The notes beneath the pieces are model-generated. The model did not search any database. It saw nothing but the letters and a program-made list of their open reading frames with translations, and was not told the origin of the DNA. Positions 13,739 to 25,020 of a stretch of DNA of 64,000 nucleotides are shown here, piece after piece. Positions within the stretch are counted from its first letter, which is position 1, and each line of letters starts with the position of its first letter. The translations under genes were made by a program, and so were the position numbers. Source of the stretch: Jackrogersella multiformis (lineage: Eukaryota; Ascomycota; Sordariomycetes; Xylariales; Hypoxylaceae); assembly GCA_902806575.1 (NCBI GenBank), contig CADCXD010000002.1, positions 62,001 through 126,000 on the forward strand. Reading direction: 5' to 3'.

Positions 13739-15109
13739 ATGGCGAGGTCTCGTGTTCTCAGCATCGTGCTGGGCGTCGTCTCCTTGCTGGCGACAGCGGC
13801 GATTCTAGCTCTTGAAATCATCATAGCCCAGGGACTTTGGATGTTGGCTTCAGTCACGATCGCCGCAATCGTCGCATCAGCATGGGAGGCGCTGATCCTC
13901 ATCTTGTTAATTATCCTCGTCGCTAGATGTTTTCAACAGCCGGCGGAGTATGGGACGAGGAAGAATAATGGTATCTGGTTTGCATTAAGTGTGGTCTCGA
14001 GCGTGCTGGCATCTATCGCATCCGTCCTGATGATGGTCATGATGGGAAAAGCTGAGGGTTTACCGGAGACTATGCTTCAGGTCCGATCGAGGAACTTCCT
14101 TGTCGGATCTGCTATCACGCTCGGCTGTGCTTTCATGGCACAGCTTACCTTCATCGTCGTCTATTCTGTTGCTCGCAGGTTACCTGACTCGGAGCAGGCA
14201 TTGTCTCTTCACACCAACGAAGACAATTCCCGCATGCCGCATGTTCGTGTGAAATCTATTCCTTACAGTCGAACAACGCCCGCCACGAGTCAAACAAAGA
14301 TTCATGAACGGATATTTACGGACAACTCCAGCCGGCCTGACTCTAGTGGTGGCCGGTCAATGGCCGAGACTATGAGCTCTATTCGCAGTTCTGTTTCTCA
14401 GACCGTTCGCCCCGTAGGATCTAGAACTAGATTGCTGTCAATTAGTTCAAGGACGGGGCGCCGCCCTCCTTCGATCGACTCAACTGGATATAGGGAGCGG
14501 TCGAGCGAAACGGAGGATGGCTTCGATTCCTGGGATACCTCCTCCGTCGACCCGCAAAATCGACAGATAGTAGTGGATAATAGCCCGCCGATCCGTGCTC
14601 GTTTTCTCGAGACTATCCCCGCAAGCCCGACAACGAGTAGAAGCCCGAGCCCTGGATGCCCTCTGGATCTTGAACCTCCTCCAAAACGCAACCGCAGAAG
14701 CCGAAGTTACAGCCCTCTCCCTAGAGTTCAACACGAACGCAGCTTGACGCCTCTGTCGTCGCCAGGCGAGTTGCATATTCACCCACTTTTTCGATCTGAT
14801 TCCCCGGTACCCCCACCAGCAGCTACCCCTGGAACGATGGTCATTGCGGCGCCCAACGCAGGTCAGACGATATCGGAAAAATCCCTGACTCGAATGCGGA
14901 GCGGCAGTCTACCTACGGGGCGAGCTCCCTTGAGCCGACAAGGAAGCTATGAGAGCTTCCGGAAGACGCCAAGCCCCAACTCGGATCGTCTTCGCGCAGA
15001 GGAGCTGGCCGGGGAGAGGAAAATGACGCCCCCGATTCCTGAATGGATTCTGAGCGCCGGAAAAAACGAATTTGACCGGTTATCAGACCAGAAGGCCATC
15101 GCGGCATAA
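13739..15109 (+). CDS. Four-transmembrane protein with long disordered Ser/Pro/Arg-rich tail, function unknown
   Basis: I do not recognise a named family. One uninterrupted exon encodes 456 residues. I chose the ATG at 13739 (aacATGG, A at -3 and G at +4) over the in-frame ATG at 13694, which has a weak context and would add 15 residues. The first 160 residues hold four hydrophobic helices (VLSIVLGVVSLLATAAILAL; a second ending LILILLIILVARCF; IWFALSVVSSVLASIASVLM; ITLGCAFMAQLTFIVVYSVA). The remaining ~290 residues are Ser/Pro/Arg-rich, with many RSxS and SP sites suggesting phosphorylation, ending in the acidic/basic PPIPEWILSAGKNEFDRLS. The topology suggests a small tetraspan sensor or scaffold facing the cytosol with its tail (inference). 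The gene stands alone, with a pyrimidine-rich leader. Confidence 0.8.
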   Translation: MARSRVLSIVLGVVSLLATAAILALEIIIAQGLWMLASVTIAAIVASAWEALILILLIILVARCFQQPAEYGTRKNNGIWFALSVVSSVLASIASVLMMVMMGKAEGLPETMLQVRSRNFLVGSAITLGCAFMAQLTFIVVYSVARRLPDSEQALSLHTNEDNSRMPHVRVKSIPYSRTTPATSQTKIHERIFTDNSSRPDSSGGRSMAETMSSIRSSVSQTVRPVGSRTRLLSISSRTGRRPPSIDSTGYRERSSETEDGFDSWDTSSVDPQNRQIVVDNSPPIRARFLETIPASPTTSRSPSPGCPLDLEPPPKRNRRSRSYSPLPRVQHERSLTPLSSPGELHIHPLFRSDSPVPPPAATPGTMVIAAPNAGQTISEKSLTRMRSGSLPTGRAPLSRQGSYESFRKTPSPNSDRLRAEELAGERKMTPPIPEWILSAGKNEFDRLSDQKAIAA

Positions 15110-16307
15110 GAAGACTAAGGGAGATCGAAAGCGTCCACCGATGGGGTGGTACGATTGATGATGAATACGACTCGCAATTGTTTTCCTTTTCGATACAACC
15201 GAAGAATGGCTGCTTCTTGAAAGGCGTCCGGATGCGGAATCGGGTTTGAGGATTATTTGGGCGATACCATTGTGATTTAGCGCGGCGTTGAACTACACTC
15301 TCAGCCTCGGAAAGGGGTCAACACTATCATTCTCTCCTAAGGAGTACCGAGGATGAAGAAGATAGATATTGAAGTGAGATACGAAATAAAGTAAAATTAA
15401 TGAATATTACAATCTATTTGATAACTAGTACGGTGATCTTGAGCGAAATCGAATAGGTCTCGATAGACTGTCATATTTGACTTGAGCTTTGGAGGTTATG
15501 ATTAATATCGTGAAGTGCAAATTGAATTTATGTCTAGTAAGTTTCGATAATTATTTCAATGGTTTGGATAGTACCTAGCTTGAACAGATGACCTGAAATG
15601 GACCTATGTATTCTGGATACCTAAGGTTACCTAGGTAGGTGATAATTGAGCATGGGACAGACATCTCCTGGGCTGTAGATGGAAAATAAAGATTTGACTT
15701 ATCGCTTCGTAGCCTCGTTTTGTTATCTTCAAAAAAATAAATTAAAGCTGCCCCTCCTATTTATGGACCCCGCATTTTCGGTGGTCACAAAAGTCAGGTA
15801 GGTACCTAGTGTACTCCTTCCATCAAGGTTACCTACCGTGCCTACCTATGTAGGTAGGTACATATTCAAGTACTTAAGTACATTTAGTACTTACGTGGAT
15901 GTTCATTCATACACAGGTGCAGGTGGTCGTTACCTAAGTCCTTTTAATCCATACAGTACCAGGTACCTAATAGTAAGGAACGAGGTAGGTAGCGCTAGCC
16001 GCCGCCACTGCCCGCCGCGACACATCATTACTGCTACCTGAAATTCAAGACTCTGATCAGACTTTCCACTCCCGTCGCTTTCCACCGACTACGAGAATCT
16101 TTTTTTTTCTCCTGGTCAGAGCACAAAGCCACAAACTTTACCTTATACTACCAGCATTTTCACCATCTAAACAAAAAAGTTGGTGTGTCTGACTTTTCAC
16201 CTTTCATCCGCCGACAGACCAAATATTCTATTACTACCCCTCACCAATTTCCCACAGCCGTCATCTTCAGTCCAGTCGCAGCTATCCCGAAGCTGCCCGT
16301 CGCCACG
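15110..16307. other. Intergenic region upstream of RAD23
   Basis: Holds the 3' flank of the membrane-protein gene and the RAD23 promoter. ACCTAGGT/TAGGTAGGTA repeats cluster at 15620-15645 and 15790-15860. A CT-rich leader (about 16050-16300) precedes the RAD23 ATG. I see no further gene. Confidence 0.6.
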
Positions 16308-17963
16308 ATGAAGGTCACCTTCAAGGTATGCATCGTAGAGTAGCTGTAGAAGTGCTTTACCTTGGACTTGAGCTGCTCCTCATCTCTATGTCTCCCCATC
16401 TCGACCCTTCGCTATAATCTTTGTAATCGAACAGGCTAACAATTTCAACCTCGTCTATAGGAGCTTTCGAATCAAAAGTTCACGCTCGATGTCGAGCCTA
16501 CCGATCTTGTATGTCGCCATCCTATCATCGCCGACATTTAACATTCCCCACCTCAGCTTCGTGATCGACTACTGTAGCAACTTTCTTATTCTTACTGGAA
16601 TATAGGTTTCTACCCTGAAGCAAAGAGTCGCCGAGGAGAAAGGATGGGATGCTAAGGCCTTGAAGCTCATCTACTCCGGTATGCGCGCGCTATCTCCCCC
16701 TTTTCTGCCTTTCTGCCTATCTTCAAATAGGATCTGTACTCTGGTTGCCTAAGTACTAATCTATATGTAGGCAAGATTCTTAAAGATGAGGAGTCAGTCG
16801 CAGCCCACAAGATCGAGGAGAAGGGCTATGTTGTTTGCATGGTGAGCAAGGTATGTGTTACGTTACGTATAATAACTTAACTCTGCGAATTGCTATTAAC
16901 ATCCAGCAGCCTAAACCAGCTCCCGCTGCAGCTGCAGCTGCATCTTCATCGAGCGCTCCCCCCGAAACTCCCGCACGATCCACCGCCGCAACCCCTGCTG
17001 CTCCGGCCGCGCCCACTCACTCATCTAGCGTTGTCGCCGCTGTGCCCGCTACCCCGTCCCCCGCACCCGTATCCGCCGCCGCCGGTGCCGGTGGTGGCCT
17101 CGGTGATAACTCCATGGCTATGGGTGAAGCCCGGGCAAATGTGATTGCCAATATGGAATCCATGGGATTCGAGAGATCTCAATGCGAGGCTGCGTTGCGT
17201 GCCGCCTTCTACAACCCAGACCGTGCTGTCGAGTATCTCCTAAACGTAAGTGAATCGAAACTGCCCCGGCTACATGTTGGTTAACGTTTTGTATAGGGTA
17301 TCCCGGAGGATGCTCGTCAAGCGGAACCCCAACCCCAACGAGCGGCACCGACCGGCCAGGCCGCAACAGGGGCCGCCGAGCCCGAGTCTGAGGGAGGTAA
17401 CGTCAACCTCTTTGATCTAGCTGCGCAGCAAGGCCGAGGAGGTAGTACTCGTGCAGCGTCTGGTGGCACTGCCCAAGCAGCAGCTGCTGCTGCTGCCGCC
17501 GCCGCTGCCACTGCTGGTGGCCCGACCCTCGGCAACCTGGATTGGCTGCGTAACAACGCTCAGTTCCAGCAGCTCAGGCAGGTGGTTCAGCAGCAACCAC
17601 AAATGCTGGAACCGATTCTTCAGCAACTCGGCGCTGGCAACCCCCAGCTTGCCCATTTAATCTCCCAGAACCCTGACCAGTTCCTTAACCTGCTGGGCGA
17701 GGCTGGCGATGATGATGCGCCTCTGCCCCCTGGCGCCCAGACCATCTCTGTAACGGAGGAAGAGCGTGATGCCATTGAGAGAGTACGTTACTTCTCTTGA
17801 ATTAAACATGCCGGACGTGAAACTAATTCACTTCTAGTTATGCCGACTGGGTTTCGATCGTGACGCCGCTATCCAGGCTTATTTCGCCTGCGACAAGAAC
17901 GAGGAGTTAGCTGCCAATTTCTTGTTCGACCAGCCGGAAGACGACGAGCCACCTCAGAACTGA
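16308..17963 (+). CDS. RAD23: UV excision repair / proteasome shuttle protein Rad23
   Basis: Carries ubiquitylated proteins to the proteasome and partners Rad4/XPC in nucleotide excision repair. Seven exons: 16308-16325, 16461-16508, 16606-16678, 16771-16850, 16910-17245, 17297-17782 and 17838-17963, giving 388 residues. An AG at 16906 would add one Gln. Domains: ubiquitin-like 1-73 (MKVTFKELSNQKFTLDVEP...KLIYSGKILKDEES), an Ala/Pro/Ser linker, UBA1 about 145-187 (MESMGFERSQCEAALRAAF), the Rad4-binding STI1-like domain about 255-315 (LDWLRNNAQFQQLRQVVQQ), and C-terminal UBA2 (LCRLGFDRDAAIQAYFACD). UBL-UBA-XPCB-UBA is diagnostic of Rad23. Five introns crowd the first third of the gene, and exon 1 codes only six residues. 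It faces BDP1 tail to tail. Confidence 0.96.
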
Positions 17964-18784
17964 TTTGCACGGCGCGAATGAGATGTCATCTCTACCAGTC
18001 ACGCTCTTACGATCTAAACAAGCTAGCCTTATTACAATATCCGACGCGGCGCCTCACCCCCATTGCGCTAATATCCCCTCTGTTAATGGCTGTTATTCAC
18101 TCTGCATAATGCTTTATTCTTTCGGGGTGGAAGTCTCGAGGGCGCTCTGTTCGGGGAACCAACTTCCCCCCTCTCCGTTCAGCAACCGCCTTCCGACTCT
18201 CCCCTCCCCTTTTTGCCCCCTCGTGAAATACGCACTTTCGGGGCCGAGGCATATTCGTTCAGCTTACGGGGTCTTCTATTCCGCGAGGACGGTGGATTGG
18301 GAGGAATATGGCGGCTAGATGAACCAAGTTCGTAGCTTAGTTCTGAGTTCTACACGTTGATTTTCCCAGTGTTTCGCACGGTGACTGTTTTCTTCTTCTC
18401 TCCTCTTGACCTTTTCGTGTGTACGTGATGCGATGGAGATGCACTATATTAGTTCATATTTGATTGATTGATTGAAACGCCATGCCTAATTCGTAAAAAT
18501 AACATTTCGAACTTTCCATTCCATCTACTTGTAACTTAGCACCTCAAGAAACCCTTGAGAATAAGATACACCCTTGTTAAAGCACAGTAGTTTCTCCCCT
18601 CCCCTTCCTAACCTCTTAATCACGTAACCACGTAATCCATTACGCCGGTAATCTGTATGTCGTCTTCCATAACGTCGTCCAGCTCTTTGAAGTCCCTACC
18701 TAGGAAAACTACTCCGTGCAAGCTAAGGAAACGGGGTATCAAAAAAACAAGCTTACACGCGGTATCTACCTATTCCCTGGCCGG
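17964..18784. other. Intergenic between convergent RAD23 and BDP1
   Basis: Shared 3' flanks. A 117-codon + strand ORF (17965-18318) starts right after the RAD23 stop and has no recognisable domain, so I take it as 3' UTR. Nothing else seen. Confidence 0.6.
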
Positions 18785-20755
18785 TTATGCCTCGACGGCT
18801 ACCTCTACGGCCACCTCGACGTTCGTAACCTCGGCATCTGCGGATTCGTTCTCGTCGTCACCACCGGCGTCCTCGTCATTTCCCTGACCGTTCTCCTCGT
18901 CGCCATCAGCCTGCCGGCTCCCCTGCCCTTGCAGCAGCAGCTCGTCGTCGTCCATGAGGCCGGCGGCGCGCCTCTCGTCCCTGAGGCGGCGGATGTCCTC
19001 GTTGTGCTCGCGGACGAGCTCGGCGTGGTCGGCCATGATCTTGTCGCTCTCCTGCCACTCGGCTTGGGTGGCCTTGTACTCGTCGAGGTCGATGGAGACC
19101 TTCTTCTCGCCGCGGACCATGACGGTGGCGTTGATGTACTTGGGGCGCTGGCGCTCCTCCCGGTTGAACTTGAGCTTGACCGCGCGCCGGCTCTTCTCCG
19201 GGAACATGGCCGAGATCGTCTCGAAGTCCGTCCCGAACATGCCGAGCAGCCGGTAGAATTTCTCCTGCGCTGGTGTTAGTACGGGCTCTCGCGTATGCTT
19301 GCGAATATATATATGGCTTACGGTATCCTCGTCTGTCCAATGATTTGCGCCTGTCCTGCGGCTCTCCCGCCTATACGATGACGAGGTGGTCAGGTGGGAG
19401 AACTCATCCTCCTCGACAGTCTCGAGAGCTGACATGTCTCCGTGGGCCGCGTGCCGGTCTACCACGAGCGATTGCTGGTTGATGATGATCTGGCCGTCGA
19501 CAACTTCGTAGCCGACAGACTGCGACGCGTTTGCGCCGATCGAGGCCCCCAGGTTTCTGGCTCGCGCGGCACCAGACTCCCTCTCGTTTTCTCCACCCTC
19601 CGCTGGGGTACCTCCGCGCGAGGTTGGATCGTCTTCGAGAGCGAGCCCCAGAGCTCGGGTTCGTTTCGCCAACTGCTTCTGACGAAACCTATCGCGTGCT
19701 TCTCGCGCGCGCTCCTCGATGGCATCTGCATGCTTGAACCTTTTCCCGATTCCCAAATCCTTAGTCAGGTCGCCCATCTTCATACTACTATGATCAACTG
19801 TTTGAGTTTCGGGGTCTTCGTCGGAATCGTCGAGAGTTGGAGATCGTCCGCGTCGTCTATAACTTCTCTTAGCAGGAGCAGCTCCTCCCTCACCTTCTGC
19901 TGAGCCTGTTCTATTATTCTCCGTCGTAGCATTCTTGCGCGATCGCCTCTTTTTAGGTGCGGAGCTCTCTGCGCCTGCATCATCGCCGGTTGTGGTGGAT
20001 TTGCGCTTGCGATATGCTCTCTTTTTCTTCGGGGCACTGGTGGAAGGTTCGTCAACTGAGCCAGACACGGCGATCGTATCGGAAACGGGGGCTGGAGATG
20101 GAGGGGCGGTAGGTGGTCCGACTCTGTTTTGTGCGGAGGTGGGTAGATCTGGCGTTGGCGTATTCGTAGAAGTAGCGGGTCGAGTGGTGATATTAGATGA
20201 TGCGACTGAAGAAGCTGCTGTTGTAGGTTTGTCGGGGTGGGTAATCGGGGGACTTCGAGACGATGAAGTCTCTGGTGCTGGCGTTGGCTGTGCTGTTCGC
20301 TCAATCGCTGGTGGGACGGAAACCGATGAGGGCGGCTGCTGCGGAGGCTCGTCCGCAGTCGGCGCCGGTGTTAGCTGAGAACTTCTCCCAGTAGGTGCTG
20401 GAGTTAGTGCTGATGGTGCCCGATGGGAAGGCTCATCAACAGCTACAGAAGACACTGCCGGGGTCGTTGTTGGCCTTCCTGTTCCTGCCGCTTGTGGTGT
20501 CTCTTTGGGTATTCCTTTCGGAGTCTCTTTCTGTGTCTTCCCTGCTTCATGACTAATCTCAACTGAGGGGGTAGGAACAGGCCCAGCAGGCGCGGGAGTT
20601 GATGCCTGTGATGTGGCTTCGGCGGCAGGAGTTTGAGTAGTGCTGGCAGATGCAGGAGGTGCTTGAGATGAAGAGGCAGCGCCACCAGCTGGTCGACGAG
20701 GGGCGGCCTTTGGCTTGAAGGACAAGCCTCCAGTCTTTTTCAGCATAGAACTCAT
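18785..20755 (-). CDS. BDP1: Transcription factor TFIIIB subunit Bdp1 (B'')
   Basis: A TFIIIB subunit that with TBP and Brf1 recruits RNA polymerase III to tRNA and 5S genes. The frame is open throughout 18785-20755, but a 57-nt intron (19265-19321, GTAAGC...CTAAC...GCAG) almost certainly lies inside it. Removing it joins WTDEDT to EKFYRLLGMFGTDFETIS and restores a continuous SANT/Myb domain (about residues 470-535) running on to MFPEKSRRAVKLKFNREER, the Bdp1 signature. The spliced product is 637 residues. The first ~450 residues are disordered, Pro/Ser/Thr-rich with Lys/Arg clusters (KKKRAYRKRKS, KKRRSRK) likely to be nuclear-localising. The start MSSMLKKTGGLSFKPKAAPRRP resembles fungal orthologues (from memory). 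The acidic C-terminus and SANT region are very GC-rich. It is divergent from BRE1. Confidence 0.93.
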   Translation of the reverse strand: MSSMLKKTGGLSFKPKAAPRRPAGGAASSSQAPPASASTTQTPAAEATSQASTPAPAGPVPTPSVEISHEAGKTQKETPKGIPKETPQAAGTGRPTTTPAVSSVAVDEPSHRAPSALTPAPTGRSSQLTPAPTADEPPQQPPSSVSVPPAIERTAQPTPAPETSSSRSPPITHPDKPTTAASSVASSNITTRPATSTNTPTPDLPTSAQNRVGPPTAPPSPAPVSDTIAVSGSVDEPSTSAPKKKRAYRKRKSTTTGDDAGAESSAPKKRRSRKNATTENNRTGSAEGEGGAAPAKRSYRRRGRSPTLDDSDEDPETQTVDHSSMKMGDLTKDLGIGKRFKHADAIEERAREARDRFRQKQLAKRTRALGLALEDDPTSRGGTPAEGGENERESGAARARNLGASIGANASQSVGYEVVDGQIIINQQSLVVDRHAAHGDMSALETVEEDEFSHLTTSSSYRRESRRTGANHWTDEDTVSHIYIRKHTREPVLTPAQEKFYRLLGMFGTDFETISAMFPEKSRRAVKLKFNREERQRPKYINATVMVRGEKKVSIDLDEYKATQAEWQESDKIMADHAELVREHNEDIRRLRDERRAAGLMDDDELLLQGQGSRQADGDEENGQGNDEDAGGDDENESADAEVTNVEVAVEVAVEA

Positions 20756-21672
20756 GGCTGCCTACTGCTGACACCTGAAGTTGCTATGTCCGATTTCGTA
20801 TTCTGTGCATGGCCCTGCTGATTGCTGTCAGGATTTCCCCTTCAGTAATGTCATTGATGATGTCTAAGGGGGTTTTTTAGTGAAGACCTATGACTGTGTA
20901 GACAAATGTGAAAGAAGTTGAAGGTAATTATTACTGGGTGATGGAAGTTCCAAGGTTAGAGAATTATGTGGGGGTGGTGGGATTATGGATCATGGATCTA
21001 GGTATGGATTAAAATGTTGTTGATAAAGCACGTGCCACATGTAAAAGATTGTGCTGTGCTACTTCGTACCTTCTAGGTTGTTTCACTCACGGGTGCCCAT
21101 TACCCACTGTGAATTACCCACCTTCCACGGTACCTACTACCTACGATACGATACCTAAGATACCTGCCTGGCTGATATTAATGGAAGGCACGTCTGGCAG
21201 GCCCGGCTGTGGCCTGGCTGGCTGGTCTGGATGGCCTAATTGAGATTAGTTTCTTTCTCTTGATTTCAACATCGATTTTTCGTTCAACGTCTCTCCTGGC
21301 GCTCAGTCCGTGTCCCTCTCCCATTATTTTCACACGCCATTCCTTAACAACAATTCCTTGACAACAATTCGCGTTTATCGTCGCGGAGGCATGACTTAGC
21401 CTTTGTCGCTACCGTCGCCTTGATACGAACGCTCGGCTAGGAAATAACTTGCAGTGTTTATTTCCCTAACCCTTTCAACCTTTCAACCTTTCATTTTTTT
21501 AATCACTGTCACCGTCACCGTTACTATTTCATTACACCACTCCTCCTTTCCGCCGATCTATTCTATTCTCTTGCCCATTCATACCTTTTACCTTTTTATT
21601 TCCACCAACAATCACGCCGTCTTCCCCTTACCCGTTTATATACATTCTCTCGACTCGTCCTCTCCTCATCTG
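20756..21672. promoter_or_regulatory. Divergent promoter region BDP1 / BRE1
   Basis: A 917-bp space between two head-to-head genes, so it should contain both promoters. The BRE1 side (about 21,450-21,670) is CT-rich and is probably its leader. An ATG at 21454 opens a frame running into BRE1, but the peptide is a low-complexity translation of the leader and is not counted as coding. Specific factor sites were not identified. Confidence 0.5.
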
Positions 21673-24361
21673 ATGCCTCTATCTACTTCGCCTACAACTG
21701 CGCCTCTATCGACTCGCCTCAAGATGGAGGATCGTAAGCGTCCTGCTATCAGCAGCACGGATGACATCGCTCCTCCCAGCAAGCGACAAGCCGTTAATGG
21801 CGGCAGCAAATCAAAGGACGATACCGACATGAAGGATGAAGCATGGATTGAGGTAAGTGTCACGATCGCGACTTATTTCCCTTGATACCATATCTGCCTT
21901 TTCCAAACCAAACCAAACCGTGTTCTCCGACACGTCGTTGCCATCAACACGAGGTGACTCCACCCTAGCACGAGACCACCGTAGCTTTTGTTTTAAGCCG
22001 TCTTCTAGACATCTACTCACTATCTCAGTACTGATGCGCGGCTCTGCTGTCATCAGCGTTCTATCCCAATGCCTTCCCATGCTCTACCCTCCTACGATTG
22101 ACTACGCAGCCTGACTCGAGTTGCCTCGTTATTACGCATATTCGCGCCCGTCAATATGATAGATATATAAGGATGTTGAGTCGCTGACAGATATGGATTG
22201 GTTAGGATTACCAGAAGGATGCCATCTACCGACAGATGCTCGAATACAAACGAGAGAAGAATACGCTGGAGGCACAGCTAGACGAAGTACAGAAAATATC
22301 CGTACACCATGACGACCACATACGAATCGTCGACAACTGGTGGTTACAGGTACGCATAGCCCAGCCGATTGATATATAAGAAGATACTAATTTTGACCAC
22401 AGCTCCTACAAGAAATAGAGTTGCTTGTTGAAGGGACGGTACCCTTCCAACAAGGATCTGAAGGTAAGAGAATAAATCCCAATGTCCATAACCTGCAGTT
22501 CACTAAGACATTGCTTAGACCGCCTGTTCCCGACACATACCCGTTTCAAAGACCTGAAGGAATTCGAGTCCCATTTGAGCGAGAAAGCATCGGCTATTAA
22601 GACTATGGTTGAGACAATATTAGGACGACTTAACAGTGCTCGCGGCCAGATTGTTCCAGATATCAAGAAGCTAGAAAACCAGGTCAATGCTCTCCTAGCA
22701 CAACAGAAAGAGTTCCTCGTCAAGCTGGATCGATTCTCGGTTGATAAGGATAGTCTTTCTGAACAACTTAACACAGCTACCCTCAGATATATGAAGGCTG
22801 AGCGACGCCTCGATCGAGCCAAGAGTGCCCAGGTTCAAAAACTTGAACAGCAAGCGTTGAATCATGTTGGCTCTCGTCCCACACTCGGTACCGACCAAGA
22901 AAACGGTATGGCTGTAGACGACAGCAATATGAACAATGAGGCATTGCAATTAGCTGTCCGTGAAGCCAATGCCGTTGAGGAACGACAAAGGGGACAACTG
23001 GAATCTGCATTAGCGCAGAACAAGACCCTCCAAGAAGAGCTCACTGCCGTCCAGACGCGACTGACCAGCCTGACCGACGAAGACTATTCCCGCACGGATG
23101 TCTTCAAGGTATTCAAGGGTCAAATGGAGGAGCTCATCCGAAAGATTAACAGCTTAGAAGCAGATAACAAGGGTCTGAGGGCATCGGCCGAGAAGTTGGA
23201 AGCCGAGCGAGAGTCTAGTCGCCGAAAGGTTGAGAATGAGGCTCAAACCCTCATTGCAGAACTTGAAGACCAGCTTCAACAAGCAGACACCACCCTTGCG
23301 CGAGTGAGATCGACGAGAGATGAGCTACATGCGGATGTTACCATGCTTCGAGCAAGCAAGGAGCAAGAGAAGGCAGCCCTGGATCACATGAAAGAACTAG
23401 TGAGCGCCAAGGAGGACCGTATCACCGCTCTCGAGTCGGAAGTGCAGCGACTACAACCTAGCGAGGATGTCGACATGACCGAGCGGCCAGACGTAGACGC
23501 GCTCTCTTTGGACGAAATCCGCGAGAAGTACAAGAAGTTAATGAAGGATTACAATTCGATTGAAAGCGAGCTACCTGGCATGACGAATGCAGTCAAGAAG
23601 TTCCAGGCCCTAGCACACAAGAAGGTCATGGACCAAGCTGCGATGGAAGAACGTGTAGCCTTGGCCATTGCTGAGAAGAGCAAAGCGGACCAGAAGTACT
23701 TCACGGCGCGAAAGGATGGCGACTTGAAAGCTGAAGTGATTCAAAAGCTGCGGACTCAGAATGGCAAGAGTTCCGAGATTATCTCCCAGCTGAAAGAAGT
23801 TGAGGCGCATAATCGAACGCTTGTTACCAACTTAGACAAGCAGCTTGCCGACTTAAAGCAGACGAATACTAGTATAACGAGCGAAAACAAGAAGCTTGAG
23901 GGATCTAACACCGAGATGTTACGACGTTTCGATGCCCTTAAGCAACAAACCATCGAGTTGTCCAGCCTAGCGAAATCGAAGGACTCGGCCACCGCCTTCG
24001 CCAAGGAGCGCACTGCTACGCTGGAAGCCGATGTGGAGAAGCTCAAAGTGCGTCTCGAGTCCGTCTCCAAGGATCGCGACAAGTGGAAGGTCAAGTGCCT
24101 AAGCAACTCTTCAGAAGAGGAGGAAATGTTACGAGTAAGTATAACGTCTATATCTAAGGCATCTTTGTTCGCTAACGATTTTTCCAGAGTATGGCAACGT
24201 GTTCTATCTGCAAGAAAGACTTCAAGAACACAGTTCTCCGTACATGCGGGCATATCTTCTGCCGAGGTTGTATCGATGATAGGATCGCTAACCGAATGCG
24301 AAAGTGCCCAGCATGTAGCAAGGCCTTCGACAAGTCAGACGCAATGGCCGTCCATCTATAG
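21673..24361 (+). CDS. BRE1: E3 ubiquitin-protein ligase Bre1 (histone H2B mono-ubiquitylation)
   Basis: With Rad6, ubiquitylates H2B during transcription, which is needed for H3K4 and H3K79 methylation. Five exons: 21673-21852, 22206-22349, 22403-22463, 22519-24134 and 24188-24361, 724 residues in all. The start is either ATG 21673 (MPLSTSPTT...) or ATG 21724 (MEDRKRPA...). The N-terminus includes DYQKDAIYRQMLEYKREKNTLEAQL, the Rad6-binding type helix of the family. Exon 4 is one long coiled coil (about residues 130-660). The last exon is a C3HC4 RING (CSICKKDF...CGHIFCRGC...KCPACSKAF) followed by a short tail to MAVHL and a stop at 24361. The RING is only in frame after removing the 53-nt intron at 24135-24187. 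Intron 1 (353 nt) is unusually long for this window. Confidence 0.96.
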
Positions 24362-25020
24362 GAAATCCTATGAAAATAGTAGAGCACCCGGAACCATTGA
24401 CGCACTGTATATTACAAGAAGCGAGGAAAGGCATTGTCCTGTGTAAGAATTCGTGTACTTACATAGTGAGATTTTACGGACGATAGATTCGAGCAACCAG
24501 ATCCTGAAGTCCCGGAAGTCTGTGCCAAACCACGACCCTGATCTGGGCTAAGTTTGCAAGACACGTCGAGGATGTCATAGCTGGATTGTCTATTCCATGA
24601 ACCTGGAGTCCAAGTTGATGCGCTGTTTTGATTTTAAACATTACGTAGGGAGCTGGAGGATTCCCGATGGCACTCGATTCATACCTGATTACTGGTTACC
24701 CGCCAGATCTCCAACTTACCTTCCTAACCTTCTCCACAATCATGAAGGGAGGTTGGAAAAGTAGATTGGAGACCTGGCGAGCAAGGAGACGGACTCCACT
24801 TTGCATTTACGGGAGAGTTGGCAGAGGATTCATTCCATGTGTACCAAAGGTCGTCAACCTCCCAGGTGCACATACACCGATCGCGTTTTGCAGATGAGTT
24901 GCAGGACAGGATAGGACGTGCACAGAATTAGAAGCTCATTAAGTCGCTCGAATATGTGTCTTGAAAGTGTCACTTCGTCTTACGTGATATGTTGTAATAG
25001 TAAAAGCATCTCTTGCCAGC
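24362..25020. other. Intergenic between convergent BRE1 and SARAF genes
   Basis: Both 3' flanks. A 76-codon + strand ORF (24667-24897) has no features. Nothing else supported. Confidence 0.6.

Noticed and set aside
18716..19279. 187-codon + strand ORF
   Set aside because: Antisense to the GC-rich end of BDP1; low-complexity Leu/Val translation.
21454..21672. In-frame upstream ATG extending BRE1 by about 73 residues
   Set aside because: The extension is a low-complexity Phe/Ile/Ser/Thr translation of a CT-rich leader, unlike any Bre1 N-terminus.
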